DNA of 64,000 bases from Tenebrio molitor (taxonomy: Eukaryota > Arthropoda > Insecta > Coleoptera > Tenebrionidae). The translations under genes were made by a program, and so were the position numbers. Numbering within the stretch: position 1 is the stretch's first letter; every line of letters begins with the position of its first letter. Below are positions 1-11,398 of this stretch, one piece after another. The notes beneath the pieces were generated by a model that saw only the letters and a list, made by a program, of their open reading frames with translations, was not told where the DNA came from and made no database searches. The stretch is taken from NCBI RefSeq assembly GCF_963966145.1, contig NC_091048.1:25668001-25732000 (forward strand). The letters run 5' to 3'.

Positions 1-459
1 AGGAATTCGAATATATTTGATTTTGCCGCTCTGTAGTATATTGTATCAGGTGTTTTTTAAATTTCACCTCGTAGTAGGCGTTGAAAAGTCGATTGTGAAC
101 GCACTACACAGGTTACGGATCACGCATGGTGCCTTCACAATCGCCTCTTCAACGCCTACTACGAGGTGAAATTAAAAAAAATACCCGATAGTACCAAACA
201 GAAAAACATCATGACATTAATGACAGATTTTTTGTAGATTGTTGTAAGCTGAATAGTAATTAGAATATAGAAAAACTGTAGAAAATTACAAGGAAAACAA
301 CAAAGACGTCCAACTCACAACTGATGTTAAGATTTAATAATTTGACATTTGACTGTTGACATCTGATTCAACGGCTCGACATAGTTCGACACAATAAAAT
401 TATAGAACCTCACAATTCCACAGGACTCTTGATATACGTTCTTTTAAGGACACTTTGTA
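1..459. mobile_element. partial TIR DNA element upstream of copy 1 (left end off the window)
   Basis: This region aligns with 13188-13999. Shared stretches include GAATTCGAATATATTTGAT, GAATATAGAAAAACTG and TTCGACACAATAAAATTATAG. The right TIR (421-459, ending CACTTTGTA) is the inverse of the left TIR at 13151. A small hairpin element is inserted at 52-180. Confidence 0.7.
52..180. mobile_element. 129-bp hairpin MITE
   Basis: Arms 52-98 and 134-180 are near-perfect inverted repeats containing TTTCACCTCGTAGTAGGCG, leaving a loop of about 35 bp. It is absent from the homologous sequence upstream of copy 4. Confidence 0.8.
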
Positions 460-597
460 TTTTACAATTACATATCTCAGTTTGAATTTTGAATCGTGAC
501 ACAATTTTCTTTTATTGGTACCTACTTTTTATTTTTTTATTTTTTAGAAATTGTTTTCAATGAAAACGACCCGTTACGTTTACTTTCAGGTTAAAAT

Positions 598-2070
598 ATG
601 GGTCAGATTCTCAACGTTGTAAACAATATACACAATTTCTTTGACGAACATGGAGGTAAGATATTTACTAATTTCTTTACCACTACAGTGTTACTGTTTG
701 TATTTCTTAATTACGAGACAATTCGTGAATACGGTCCTGTGCCGCAAACTACGAAACTCGCACAATCTGTGTTTACCTATTAACAAAATGTCTTCCTATC
801 ATTTTACAAAATGTCTTCCTATCATTTTACAAAATGTCACCTATACAGATTTAATTGTGTGGCGCTGGTATTGTGCAAAAGTGGTTGGTGTTGCTTTATT
901 GCCTGTAAAGGTTATATTGTCTGAATTGAAGAAACAGCAACATCAAACACTTATGAAATGGAAGAGAATAACTTCTTCCAGGTATTGGATCGGTGGCAGC
1001 AACAACGTCATAATGCTCTTGCAGCGCTCTCAGTCTTCGCTGAATTGTCCTCGTACATTACATTTTTATTACACAAATTGTTTGCAGATCCACGATTAGC
1101 ACAAGTACCCATGATGTCAAGCCCAATCCCGACAATAGCAATTTCTCTTGCATACATCTACTTTGCAAAGGTACATCATGCCACAAAGCACTTCCCCTAC
1201 AATAAAAATTTCAGTTTTTAGGACCGCAGCTGATGAAGAACCGAAAGCCTTTCCAGTTGAAGAAAGTCATTCTGGTGTACAATCTTCTGCAAGTACTCCT
1301 CAGTACTTATCTCTTCTACGAGGTACCACCAACACTTTTTGTTCTTCAAATAATGATCTCTTTACAGATAGGCATGTCGGGTTGGTTTACTGGAGAGTAC
1401 AGTCTCCGTTGCCAGCCGGTGGACTATTCCAACGAACCAAGCGCACTAAGAGTAAGTTCTGGTACCACACTTAACCCAGCACCTCATTGTCTGATTTAAG
1501 ATGTTACACGCCGCGAAATGGTTCTATATTGCCAAATTCATCGATTTTTCCGACACGGTAAGCTTGACTGTGCATTTTTTAGTGATTCGACAAAATCTTG
1601 CAGATTTTCTTCGTGCTGAGGAAAAAATTTTCTCACGTCTCCATTCTACACGTCATCCATCACTCCATCATGCCCGTTTCGATATGGTTCGGACTCAAGC
1701 TGGCTCCAGGTAAATTCTCCCCAAAAACTGTTTCACATTCAAACGTTTCATTCTAGGTGGTCACGGAACTTTTTTTGCACTTTTAAATTCCTTCGTGCAC
1801 TTGGTCATGTACAGCTATTATTTTCTTAGTGTGTTGGGCCCACAAGTGCAGAAGTATCTGTGGTGGAAGAAGTACCTGACTGGCTTGCAAATGCTTCAGT
1901 TTCTTTGCGTTATAGTCCATGCGTTCCAGCTGGTACTTATCGATTGCAATTTCCCTAGAGTTTTCGTGTGGGTCATTGGGCTCCATGGAGTCTTATTTTT
2001 CCTTCTATTCAGCAATTTTTACAGTGAGACCTACAAAAAGAAGAAGCAACTCGATATGAAATCTAATTAA
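598..2070 (+). CDS. ELO-family fatty acid elongase, tandem copy 1 (7 exons, 269 aa)
   Basis: Exons 598-655, 1088-1170, 1215-1322, 1368-1451, 1501-1557, 1604-1709 and 1757-2070 join in frame with GT..AG borders to give 269 residues, a normal ELO length. ELO proteins are multi-pass ER enzymes that condense malonyl-CoA with acyl-CoA, the first step of chain elongation. Visible marks are DPR near residue 20, LMKNRKPF in exon 3, the box KFIDFSDT (123-130; usual KxxExxDT, here E to D), the histidine box HVIHH (146-150; usual HxYHH), MYSYY (183-187), TGLQMLQ (207-213) and a lysine-rich tail. TTTCAG just before 590 suggests an upstream 5' UTR exon. Intron 1 (432 bp) is far longer than in genes 2-4 (67-100 bp). 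Introns 3-5 almost match gene 3, while exon 7 resembles gene 2. The substrate cannot be read from the sequence. Confidence 0.93.
784..836 (+). repeat. 23-bp tandem repeat in intron 1 of copy 1
   Basis: Two and a part copies of AAAATGTCTTCCTATC plus ATTTTAC. Located in the extra 330 bp that makes this intron longer than its paralogues. Confidence 0.8.
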
Positions 2071-2083
2071 TTTTTTTTTTTTC

Positions 2084-2089
2084 AATAAA
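2084..2089 (+). terminator. poly(A) signal of elongase copy 1
   Basis: AATAAA lies 14 bases after the TAA stop, following a T-run. The following GTGTTTC-type context is shared with copy 3. Confidence 0.7.
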
Positions 2090-2573
2090 GTGTTTCTACA
2101 CATTTCTTTACGTTTCATTGTGCGTAATGAATTTGCATTCAATGAGGTGCATATTAAACGTGTGCTGCATTCCAAGGGCAAAGATCAACAATTTAAATTT
2201 GGAAACTAGTTGTGCTCTGTTGTAAAATTCCATTAATTCTGTTTACATCGGTGGACATTTCAGAAAAGAATGAATGAAATTTTGTGGAGCAAGATTTTCG
2301 TTCTTGTCCATTTAAATTTTGATGGCAACTATGTACGAAAGAGTTGACATTTGTATGACATTTCATATGCGTGCATTTGATTTTTTTTATACAATTACAA
2401 ATTGACTTGACAATTTTCAAAATTGTCGCGCCTATGATTGTCAAAGAAATATCAACTCTGTCCTATCTATATCTGCGATCTAATGAAATAAATCTTATTT
2501 TTCACCAAACATTTGTATTTTTGTTCTCAAAGAATTCACCAATCATTTAGAAAAATCTTAAAAATGATTTTGG

Positions 2574-2758
2574 GTGATCCCAAATGATTGTGGATAAGTA
2601 TGACAACTCATGTACGAAAATTTATGTGACAACTGTGTGGGTAGGATAGAGTTGACATTTTTTTGACAGTTACAAATGTCAACTCTACTCCACCCACACA
2701 CTTGCCACATACATTTTCGTACATAGTTGCCATACTTATCCACAATCATTTTGAATCA
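2574..2758. mobile_element. hairpin MITE, about 185 bp
   Basis: The arms share AAATGATTGTGGATAAGTA, ACGAAAAT and AGAGTTGACATTT in inverted order, with only a few bases of loop (around 2660-2675). A related single arm is seen near 2318-2365. Confidence 0.8.
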
Positions 2759-2992
2759 CTTGATACTTTTCAAACTTTCAAAGTGCTTAGTTTTTTTTGA
2801 CACTATGAGAAAAACGTTAGCTTGATGCAAAACTATATGATGAAAGAACTAATTTATTAAGTGGAGGGTTACATTACAAATTAATTTCCATGAGTTCTAA
2901 TTGGAATAATTACATCGTTGTTTGTATTAAGGAATGAAAAATCTTCTAAACATCTTCGTAGTTGATCCAAAAATGATTTTATTTCACAACAT

Positions 2993-3307
2993 ACAGAGTT
3001 AGTCACGAGAGACGATGAAAATTTCGTTATATGCAACAGAAACTACAATTTCCAATGGTTTCTACCTTCTTACATTTATAAAAAGTAATACTTAAATTAA
3101 CGATTGCTGGCTCCTATTGTCTGTCACGTCAGTTTTCACATTTATATTACCTTTTGCTCATAACCTCAATAATCTTATTCGCCAAGTTACATACTTGGAT
3201 TGCTAACTTATTTCGAATTAAACAAAACATCAAGTTCTAGGGGTTTCTTGTATTTTGGGTTGCATATAATGAAATTTTCATCGTAAGTTTCTCGTGAATA
3301 ACCCTGT
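2993..3307. mobile_element. MITE, ACAGGGTTATTCACG family, copy a
   Basis: Inverted ends ACAGAGTTAGTCACGAGA / TCTCGTGAATAACCCTGT, continuing into GATGAAAATTTC and TATATGCAAC. No ORF. Confidence 0.75.
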
Positions 3308-4224
3308 ATAAAGTTAGATTTTACGAAAAACTTTGCAGTGATCATGAGCCATGACAGAACCTTTCATCTGACTGAAAATCATATTTCCTCGGTTGAGTGA
3401 ATCGAAGGTCAAAGACGTCATTTTAAAAATTGTGTTTTGTTGAAATTTGAAAAGAGCTACTTGGGACAGTTTCAAAATGGTTTATCGAAACTTTTTGAGG
3501 AATAGCAGAGCAATATCACTTAAAATTCAGTTCTTCTGTTCTTATTTAAACTCTTAAATAACTGTTTCCATTAAGACGTTGCCAACATGGAAAGAAAAAT
3601 TGGGAAATGAAATTCTTCCATGTTAGCAGACTCTGGAAAAACTAACACTAGAAATATTACGAAGGTAGTTGCAAAGGAAAATCCACGCATAGTTTTCAGA
3701 TAAATAAGACACATTTTTACATAAGAATGGAATATATTTCACGCCAAAACATCAAAGGTCATATAAATATAAAAAAATATTCTTGATGGAGTTAAGCATG
3801 AAAATAAAAGTTGTGGTAAAAAGTAATATTGTGTTATTCTTAAAAAGAAAAATTGAAATATAACATACTCGGAAACTCTGTTTCTGAGTCCGATGTCGCT
3901 AAGCCATAAAACGACCGAAGCGCTGACAGATTCCAGTGCGTCCAAAACATTTCATGACAGGAAGGCGTAATGCTGCTTATAGAGCATCACAAACTGCTTA
4001 AACTGCGGGTGTTAAGCGGTGATTATTACTGATTTATGACAACCCGGGTTTACGATATACCGGCATCGAACTCAGAAATGGAGTTACGTGGTTTGAACTA
4101 AGCTAAAAGCTACGTATTCTTTTCATTATCTTAATTATTTCTTGCTTAATCTCAGCATGTCTTTAATTTTGTCAACAATAATAAATAAATATTCAAAATT
4201 TGTTGGCCAGTGTAGGTAATTCTG

Positions 4225-4507
4225 TTGCAAAGTTCTTAAAGTATACAGTTTTTGTCAAATTTAGGATGTATATGGGTCAATTAAGTAGTTTATGCACTTG
4301 CAATACTTCTACAATAGGTACAGATATGAATTCATTTATAAGTTTGCGCTGTCAGAATTTAAAAGCGCACTTGTTAAAAAACACTCGAAATTGTCGTTTG
4401 TGCTGATTGTGTTCCGTGGGTGGGTTTGTGTGTTGTAATTACTTTTAAGAATTGTTGCTGGGAAAAATAAACGCAAGAAAACTTATTACGTGTACTTTCA
4501 AGTAAAG
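4225..4507 (+). promoter_or_regulatory. paralogous upstream block shared by copies 2, 3 and 4
   Basis: TCTTAAAGTATACAG, TATGCACTTG, AAAAGCGCACTTG and GTCGTTTG recur upstream of copy 3 (7443-7720) and copy 4 (13105-13150 plus 14000-14230). The block is likely the original promoter of the array. No clear TATA box was seen. Confidence 0.4.
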
Positions 4508-5653
4508 ATGGCTCCAATGCTCAGTATTATAACGAATATGAAAAATTTCTTTGACGAACATGGAGGTAAGATATTTTGTGATTTTCAAAAGCCTTGCAAT
4601 TTTACTTTTTTGTTACATTTGAATCATTTAGATGACAAATATAGAATTACATAATATCTTTGCAGATCCACGAATAGCACAGTGGCCCATGATGTCAACC
4701 CCATTACCTTCAATAGTAATTTCTCTTGTCTACATCTACTTTGCAAAGGTACATCATGCGACAAAGCATTTCCCTACGATAAAAATTTCAGTTCTTAGGA
4801 CCTCAGCTGATGAAGAATCGAAAGCCTTTTCAGTTGAAGAAAGCCATACTGATGTACAATCTCTTGCAAGTGTTTCTCAGTACTTATCTCTTCTATGAGG
4901 TACCAGTTACATTTTTTATTCCTCAAGTAACTCTCTCTTTGCAGATAGGTATGTCAGGTTGGTTTACTGGAGAGTACAGTCTTCGTTGCCAACCGGTGAA
5001 TTATTCCAAAGAACCAAGTGCACTAAGAGTAAGTTCTTATTCCCCACCCAGCCCAGTACCTGATGGTTTCATTTCAGATGTTACACGCCGCGAAATGGTA
5101 CTACATTGCAAAATTCATCGATTTGATCGACACGGTAAGTTCCACTGTACATTTCTCATTTCTGGTTTGACAAAATTTTGCAGATTTTCTTCGTGCTGAG
5201 GAAAAAATTTTCTCACGTCAACACTCTACACGTCATCCATCACTCCATCATGCCCGTTTCGATGTGGTTCGGGCTTAAACTAGTTCCAGGTAGATTCTCC
5301 CCAAAAACTATTTTACATTTAAACGTTTCATTCTTCTAGGTGGTCATGCAAGTTTTCTTGCACTTCTAAATTCCTTCGTACACTTGGTCATGTACAGCTA
5401 TTATTTTCTCAGTGCCTTGGGGGCACAAATGCAGAAATATTTGTGGTGGAAGAAGTACCTCACTAGTTTACAGATGGTTCAGTTTCTTTGCGTCATAGTC
5501 CATGCGTTCCAGCTGCTACTTATTGATTGCAACTTCCCTACAGTTTTCGTATGGTTCATTGGGCTCCATGGAGTCTTATTTTTCCTTCTATTCAGAAATT
5601 TTTACAATGAGACCTACAAAAAGAAGAAGCACCTCGATATGAAAAATAAATAA
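4508..5653 (+). CDS. ELO-family fatty acid elongase, tandem copy 2 (7 exons, 269 aa)
   Basis: Exons 4508-4565, 4666-4748, 4792-4899, 4945-5028, 5078-5134, 5184-5289 and 5340-5653 have exactly the exon lengths of copy 1 (58, 83, 108, 84, 57, 106, 314) and encode 269 residues. Boxes are KFIDLIDT (123-130, E to D), HVIHH (146-150), MYSYY (183-187) and TSLQMVQ (207-213). The C-terminus is lysine-rich (YKKKKHLDMKNK). It is predicted to be an ER membrane acyl-CoA elongase condensing enzyme. Exon 5 is identical to that of copy 4 and introns 4 and 5 are close to copy 4, whereas exon 2, intron 2 and exon 7 are closest to copy 1. The ATG is followed by a conserved MxxxLxxI start like the other copies. 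All splice sites are canonical and there are no stops. Confidence 0.93.
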
Positions 5654-5672
5654 TGTACTTAACTATCTTCTA

Positions 5673-5678
5673 AATAAA
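5673..5678 (+). terminator. poly(A) signal of elongase copy 2
   Basis: AATAAA is 20 bases after the TAA stop. Confidence 0.7.
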
Positions 5679-5869
5679 GTTTTTTTCAAATTTTTGTTAA
5701 GCCTCTTTGTATCAGCGCCCATTGTCATGATGAGTTATGGTTATGACTATGAGATACCATAGAACATCTCATTCTATTCCATTTAAGTTTTAATAAATAG
5801 TACTTCGTTTAAAAAAAACCTATCAACTTTTTACCGATAGAGTTTATCAAGTTTTTACTATTGCGCAAA

Positions 5870-6440
5870 GGGGTCATTAAGTGTAATTATACAATCGCGC
5901 TGTGGTATGGAACATGCAAAATTATCAAGTACAAGGAGATGTTGCAAAATTAAGAACAAGTGCCATGTGGCAGCTACAACAAAATATTCTTTTGAAGCTT
6001 GAAACTTGGTGTCATAATTCCTAACCTAGTTTCATTGTACACAATATTTTGCTGCGCTCGGCGACCTTCTGAACCGGTGCCCTTGACATGTTTCAATGAC
6101 AGTGTTGAAAACATTTTGAGGTTCACCATTCGGCAAGACACGACAACGTTATAAAAGATTTCAAACAACAGTGGAAGAAACATTTGGAGAAGTTATGCAA
6201 AAACATGTCTTTTCAATTCTAGGACGTATATTTTTGATATTTCTGTTACTAGGCGTAGAATTTAAATTTTTTCGTTTTGCGTACTCGGCACTTGCCTCAC
6301 TTCGTTCCAAGGTTCTACAAGCAGCAAGAGAGAGATTTACAGAGGTGAGCCAAAAAGGGCAAGCAATTCTTCTACATAAATGGGACACAAATTCATAAGA
6401 AATAAATAAGTTATTTAAAAATCTAATGAGTGACATTGGA
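5870..6440 (+). repeat. duplicated non-coding flank of copies 2 and 3 (copy A)
   Basis: It aligns with about 10240-11000 downstream of copy 3 through AAGATGTTGCAGAATTAAG-like, GTGCCCTTG and CACTTCGTT blocks. One frame is open here but starts with GTG and is broken in the other copy, so I do not call a gene. Confidence 0.6.
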
Positions 6441-6489
6441 AAAATAATTGTTTTAAATTGTTAATAAATTATTACAATTTCTGACCAAA

Positions 6490-6575
6490 ACCAAAATAAT
6501 TGGTCAGTCTTCCCCATCACATCCCACACGTGTTTAATTGGGTTTAAATCAGGGGATCGGACAGGCTACGGAAAA
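6490..6575 (-). pseudogene. Tc1/mariner transposase relic
   Basis: The minus strand reads PVRSPDLNPIKHVWDVMG, matching the DWPxxSPDLNPIExxWD block of Tc1-type transposases. The tryptophan before PV has become a stop. No other part of the gene is legible. Confidence 0.6.
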
Positions 6576-6784
6576 ACATTGGGTTCCAGCGTGTTCAAAA
6601 AGTGCATTGTTCAGTGGGAAGCGTTAGGAAGCCCTCCAAGATATGGTAGAAGAAAGGGTTGCGGGACTTTCTCAACGCAACGAACTGCTCTCATTGCCTT
6701 GAATAAATACGAATGGTGATTGGCTACTATACGAAATAGCCCCACATAACTCCTACAGTATGGTTTCCAAATCTTTCTGTAGCA

Positions 6785-7220
6785 ACCGAGTACTGTGGCC
6801 AAGCGCCTAGCGCGCCGCTTTGCATTCGGGAGGTCCCGGGTTCTAACCCCGATGCCGCCTGGTGTGGGTTTTTTTCAGAGGTTGCCCCACACCATCACAT
6901 CGTGGTATGAGCACACATCTCATAACACAGATAAGGCGAATGCTGGGTCAGTATCAACCTCTCAGTACCTACCACCTTACTTCCGCACCCATCCTCACCG
7001 TACCCACCCCGAATCTTCCCGTCAGTGCGGCTGAAAAGGCTCTGGAAAGCCTCAGCAGCCCTTCGGGAGGGACTGAAAGATGTATCCTTTTTCCTTTTCT
7101 GTAGCAAACTGACACCTCTTGCGTCTTGGTTGATCCGCGAGTCTTATTCTTCTCTCCCTTCCTTCTTGAGACCAAGAGAATTGTCTATGTCTCCTTGCTC
7201 TAGGCATTTTGTTTAAGCCA
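6785..7220 (+). mobile_element. tRNA-derived SINE-like element
   Basis: The GC-rich head GTGGCCAAGCGCC and the B-box-like GGGTTCTAACCCC (about 6838) form a tRNA-like promoter, followed by a T-run and an unrelated GC-rich body, as in insect SINEs. No poly(A) tail or target duplication was found, so the right border is approximate. Confidence 0.6.
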
Positions 7221-7776
7221 TGAAGTTACGAAGAACAGAGACTAATATTAGAACTTTTTTTATTTTAATCTGACAAGTAAAAGAATACATTTAACAAGAA
7301 TTGTCAAATGACTGAACATTTTATCATAGCATGTTTTGTGCTAGAAGAACATATATAATTACAGAATTTTATCACAAAACAATTATCCGTTCAAGGTGTT
7401 ATATTTCTAACGGCACTCAGTATACGTTGACCAATGTCTAAAGTTGTTAAAGTGCATAGTCCTTGTCAAATGAACAATATAGATAGGTTAAGCATTTTCT
7501 GCACTTTTAATAAATTCTACAGAGAAACATGAATGCATTCATATTTGCACTATTCACATTTATTCTCATGAATTCAAGTTTGCATTGTTAAAATCTAAAA
7601 GTGCATTTGTTACCAACCACTTGAAACTGTCGTTTGCGTTCACTTTTTCTCTGGGTATTTAATTTAATTAATTTAATTTGCATGTTGCAATTATTTCAAT
7701 TTGGAACTACGAAATGATGTCACAATTTTTTTCTTAAATTTTCACTTAAATTTCAGGATTGCGATCAGATAAAAAT

Positions 7777-8891
7777 ATGGATCAGGTTCTAAATGTTATA
7801 AGTAATATTAACAACTTCCTTGACGAATATGGAGGTAAGATATTTGTACATTTTAATACTTTTGTAATATTACATTTTATTGATTTATAGAAATATTCTT
7901 TCTGCAGATTCACGAGTAGCACACTGGTCCATGATGTCAAGTCCAATACCTACAATAGCCATCGTTCTTTTATACATTTACTTTGTAAAGGTACATCAAA
8001 TCACAGAAACACTTCCTCCACAACCAAAACTTCAGTTTTTAGGACCGCAACTGATGAAGAACCGAAAGCCGTTCCAGTTGAAGACAGCCATTCTGGTGTA
8101 CAACCTCCTGCAAGTGCTCCTCAGTACTTATCTCTTTTACGAGGTACCACCAACACTTTTTGTTCTTCAAATAATGATCTCTTTACAGATAGGCATGTCG
8201 GGTTGGTTTACTGGAGAGTACAGTCTCCGTTGCCAACCGGTGGACTATTCCAACGAACCAAGCGCACTAAGAGTAAGTTCTTGTACCACACTTAACCCAG
8301 CACATCATTGTCTGATTTAAGATGTTACACGCCGCGAAATGGTTCTATATTGCCAAATTCATCGATTTTTCCGACACGGTAAGCCTGACTGTGCATTTTT
8401 CAGTGATTCGACAAAATCTTGCAGATTTTCTTCGTGCTGAGGAAAAAATTTTCTCACGTCTCCACTCTACACGTCATTCATCACTCCACCATGCCCGTTT
8501 CGATGTGGTTCGGGCTTAAGCTAGTTGCAGGTAAATTCTTCCCAAAAACTATTTCAAATTCAAACGTTTTGTTCTAGGTGGTCACGCAAGCTTTCTTGGA
8601 CTTTTGAATTCTTTCGTACACATGATCATGTACAGCTACTATTTTCTTAGTGCCTTGGGGCCACAAATGCAGAAATATCTGTGGTGGAAGAGATACCTTA
8701 CTAGTTTACAGATGGTTCAGTTTATTTTTATTACAGTGCATGCATTTCAACTTCTGCTGATTGATTGCAACTTCCCTATAGTTTTTGTGTGGTCCATTGG
8801 ACTGCATGCTCTCTTATTTCTCTTTCTATTCAGCAGTTTTTACAATGAGACCTACAAAAAGAAAATACAACTGGATATGAAAAGTAATTAA
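7777..8891 (+). CDS. ELO-family fatty acid elongase, tandem copy 3 (7 exons, 269 aa)
   Basis: Exons 7777-7834, 7908-7990, 8036-8143, 8189-8272, 8322-8378, 8425-8530 and 8578-8891 splice in frame to 269 residues. Boxes are KFIDFSDT (123-130), HVIHH (146-150), MYSYY (183-187) and TSLQMVQ (207-213). The usual DPR at the exon 1/2 junction is DSR here. Intron 3 (8144-8188) is identical base for base to intron 3 of copy 1, exon 5 is identical, and introns 4-5 differ at only a few positions. Exons 2 and 7 instead resemble copy 4. TTTCAG ending at 7756 suggests the coding exon continues a 5' UTR exon. Predicted ER condensing enzyme; the substrate is unknown. Confidence 0.93.
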
Positions 8892-8902
8892 TATTTTTTT
8901 TC

Positions 8903-8908
8903 AATAAA
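8903..8908 (+). terminator. poly(A) signal of elongase copy 3
   Basis: AATAAA is 12 bases after the stop. The downstream 100 bp is paralogous to the region downstream of copy 1. Confidence 0.7.
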
Positions 8909-9812
8909 GTGTTTCTCTACATTTTTTTACGTTTTAAGTGCTTATTGCACTTGTGCTGCATTCCAAGGGAAAGATCAACAATTTAAAATTGGAAACTAGT
9001 TGTGCTCTGTTTGTAAAGTTCCACTAATCCTGTTTTCCTGTTTACATCTTTTCCATTTAAATTTTGATGGTAGTCCATAGTCCAAGGATTAAAAAATATA
9101 CAACAAAACTTTTTGATCATAGGGTTTATTAATTTGGGACAAGTAAACAACGTCATCAACTGCAAACAGTCAATTATAGCCTGTTCCATAATTAAATATG
9201 AATCAATCCTTTATATTTTAAGAAATAATTCTCAAAATGTAATTTATCTAAAAGAGTGTAAAATGTGTCAATTTTGAAATTTTTAGTGCGCTGACGTGAT
9301 GTATTTGTACATTTGACAGTTTGCGAAACTGTACCTAATTATACAAATGTGGAATCAACTTAATTTCTCAAGAGAGGTAAGACATGAGATCAAGCATGAT
9401 CCAAGAACAGTTTCAGTTCTTATGGCGTATTAGTGGCGGCCATCTTGTGCAGATTGCATGAAAAGTTTCTGCGATCTAGTGAAATAAATCTTATTTTTCA
9501 AAAAACATTTTGATTTTTGTCCTCAAAGAATCGTTTGGAAAAATTAAGACCCTAAATTGGTTGCCTTAACAATGATACTCCTCAGACCTTCTAAGTGCTT
9601 TGTTTTTTTAACAGCTTGTAGGGCGCCTTAGACAACTTTCAAACGCCTGTGGAAGGCGTATTGGTGGGAAACCCAATTTCAATTTTAAATTTAAATTTTC
9701 TGGCACCTAATTTCCAACGAACTTGCGTACAGTATGATGCATATTAAAGTTGTGTCGATAGTATGTTAATGTGTTTCTATTATGACGTAAGCAGGTTCAT
9801 TACTGTAATTAT

Positions 9813-10198
9813 ACAGGTTATTCACGTAAAATGACGAGTCTGACCAGGTAAAAATGCAACCCAAAATACATTTTACAAAGCATTCATCGTGTTTTGGGAT
9901 TTAAAAATTAAATCAGGAATCCAAGTAGGTATTCTATTAGTTTGAAAAGTATATCGGTCATTGCATCTTTCGTGCATATTTAGTATTTTGTGATTTTAAT
10001 TGCTTATTATTATGTATTATTAAATCATATTTTGTTGAAAGGGGTATTTTTCTGTCAGAACTTGACATTCATTAGGCTGACGTTAAAAGCTATCTATGTT
10101 TTATGTGAATTATGATAATGTAATAGGGATCGAGATAGCTTTATAAATTGTATTTTGGGTTGCATTTTTACCTGGTTATCTTACGTGAATAACCCTGT
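9813..10198. mobile_element. MITE, ACAGGGTTATTCACG family, copy b
   Basis: The ends ACAGGTTATTCACGTAA / TTACGTGAATAACCCTGT and the inner block AAAATGCAACCCAAAATACA occur inverted at both ends. Confidence 0.8.
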
Positions 10199-10239
10199 AT
10201 TATTCAGACGGCCGTATAGAACCATACGTATATGGAATC

Positions 10240-11000
10240 CAGTGCAAAATGTGTCAGACACAAGACGATGTTGCAGAATTAAGAAAAAAATTATGTGGCA
10301 GTCACAACAAAATATTTCTCTAAGAAAGAGAAGATGTATTGCCTTTTATAGTCACCTGATATCAACGCTAGGTATAGAAAAGATGTGGCTGATGCTTTTA
10401 TGTATCAGAGAAAGATAGATACTTGGAAAATTATAAACTCTATATAGAAAATCTTTAAGGGAATGTTGCAACGTTGTGCTCTTTTTGAAATACAAATTTT
10501 AGCTTTTGGTATCTTTTTTGGTAGAGACAGATCCGCAAAATTTGGTGCCATAATTTAATTCTCATTTCACTAACCTAATTTCAGCGTGCACAATAGTTTG
10601 TTACGAAGCTGACCTTCTAACACCAGTGCCCTTGGCGTTTCAGTGTCAATGTTGAAAGCAATTTGAAATTGTTTGTAATGAGTGTTATCTTTGACACGTT
10701 CTTTGAGATTTTCTATTTCGAATGGCAAAATGACATGATAGGTACAAGATTTCCAATAATTGTGGCAGAAGCATTTAGAGAAGTCATCTAGAAAATTTTC
10801 CTTTCGGTTCTAGGGCATCTATTTTTGATGTTTGTTATCACAGGGATTAGTACTAGACAGAGAATTTTAATGTTTCATTTATTATATTAGGTACTAAGGT
10901 ACTCGTCTCACTTCGTTGCAAGTTTTACAAAAAAGCATGATTGTCAGTAGTGTCAGAAGAGATATTACAGAGGAAAGGGCAAGGGCAAGCAGCTTAATGA
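10240..11000 (+). repeat. duplicated non-coding flank of copies 2 and 3 (copy B)
   Basis: Counterpart of 5870-6440 with extra insertions. It shows the duplication units included several hundred bases of 3' flank. Confidence 0.6.
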
Positions 11001-11148
11001 AAACGGTAATTTTACGTACTCACAAGCGGACGAAAAGTAATTCTTTCTCGGACGCTGACCGTGGCGTCATCTGTTGGTTTGTTTAGTAATTTAGCATCAA
11101 AACCGACAGAACCGGTAATTGTCCCTTCACCATAAATTATGTAAATAA

Positions 11149-11174
11149 GTATGTATGTATGTATGTATGTATGT
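11149..11174 (+). repeat. (TATG)n microsatellite
   Basis: Six or so GTAT units in a row. Confidence 0.9.
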
Positions 11175-11289
11175 AATTGTATTGCAAATATGTATGTAGT
11201 AAAGTTCTAGTTTTGTTGGCAAGCTGATAAAAAATACTAGAAAACAATTGTAATAAACTGCTCGAAAAAAGTTAGGGATATTGATATTA

Positions 11290-11318
11290 TGTTTAATGTT
11301 TAATGTTTAATGTTTAAT
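11290..11318 (-). repeat. 7-bp tandem tail of the non-LTR copy
   Basis: About four units of TTTAATG lie at the 3' end (minus strand) of the RT fragment. Confidence 0.7.
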
Positions 11319-11398
11319 AGTTTATTCACGCCAAGAAAGCAATTACAAGAAAACACACATGGAGCATTAGCAAGAACAAAAAGTGGGAACAAGATGCA

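Noticed and set aside
6171..6398. 75-codon frame with a hydrophobic segment
   Set aside because: Starts with GTG and is disrupted in the paralogous copy at 10760-11000. No family resemblance.
6838..6850. tRNA gene
   Set aside because: Only A/B-box-like parts. The sequence continues directly into a SINE-like body.
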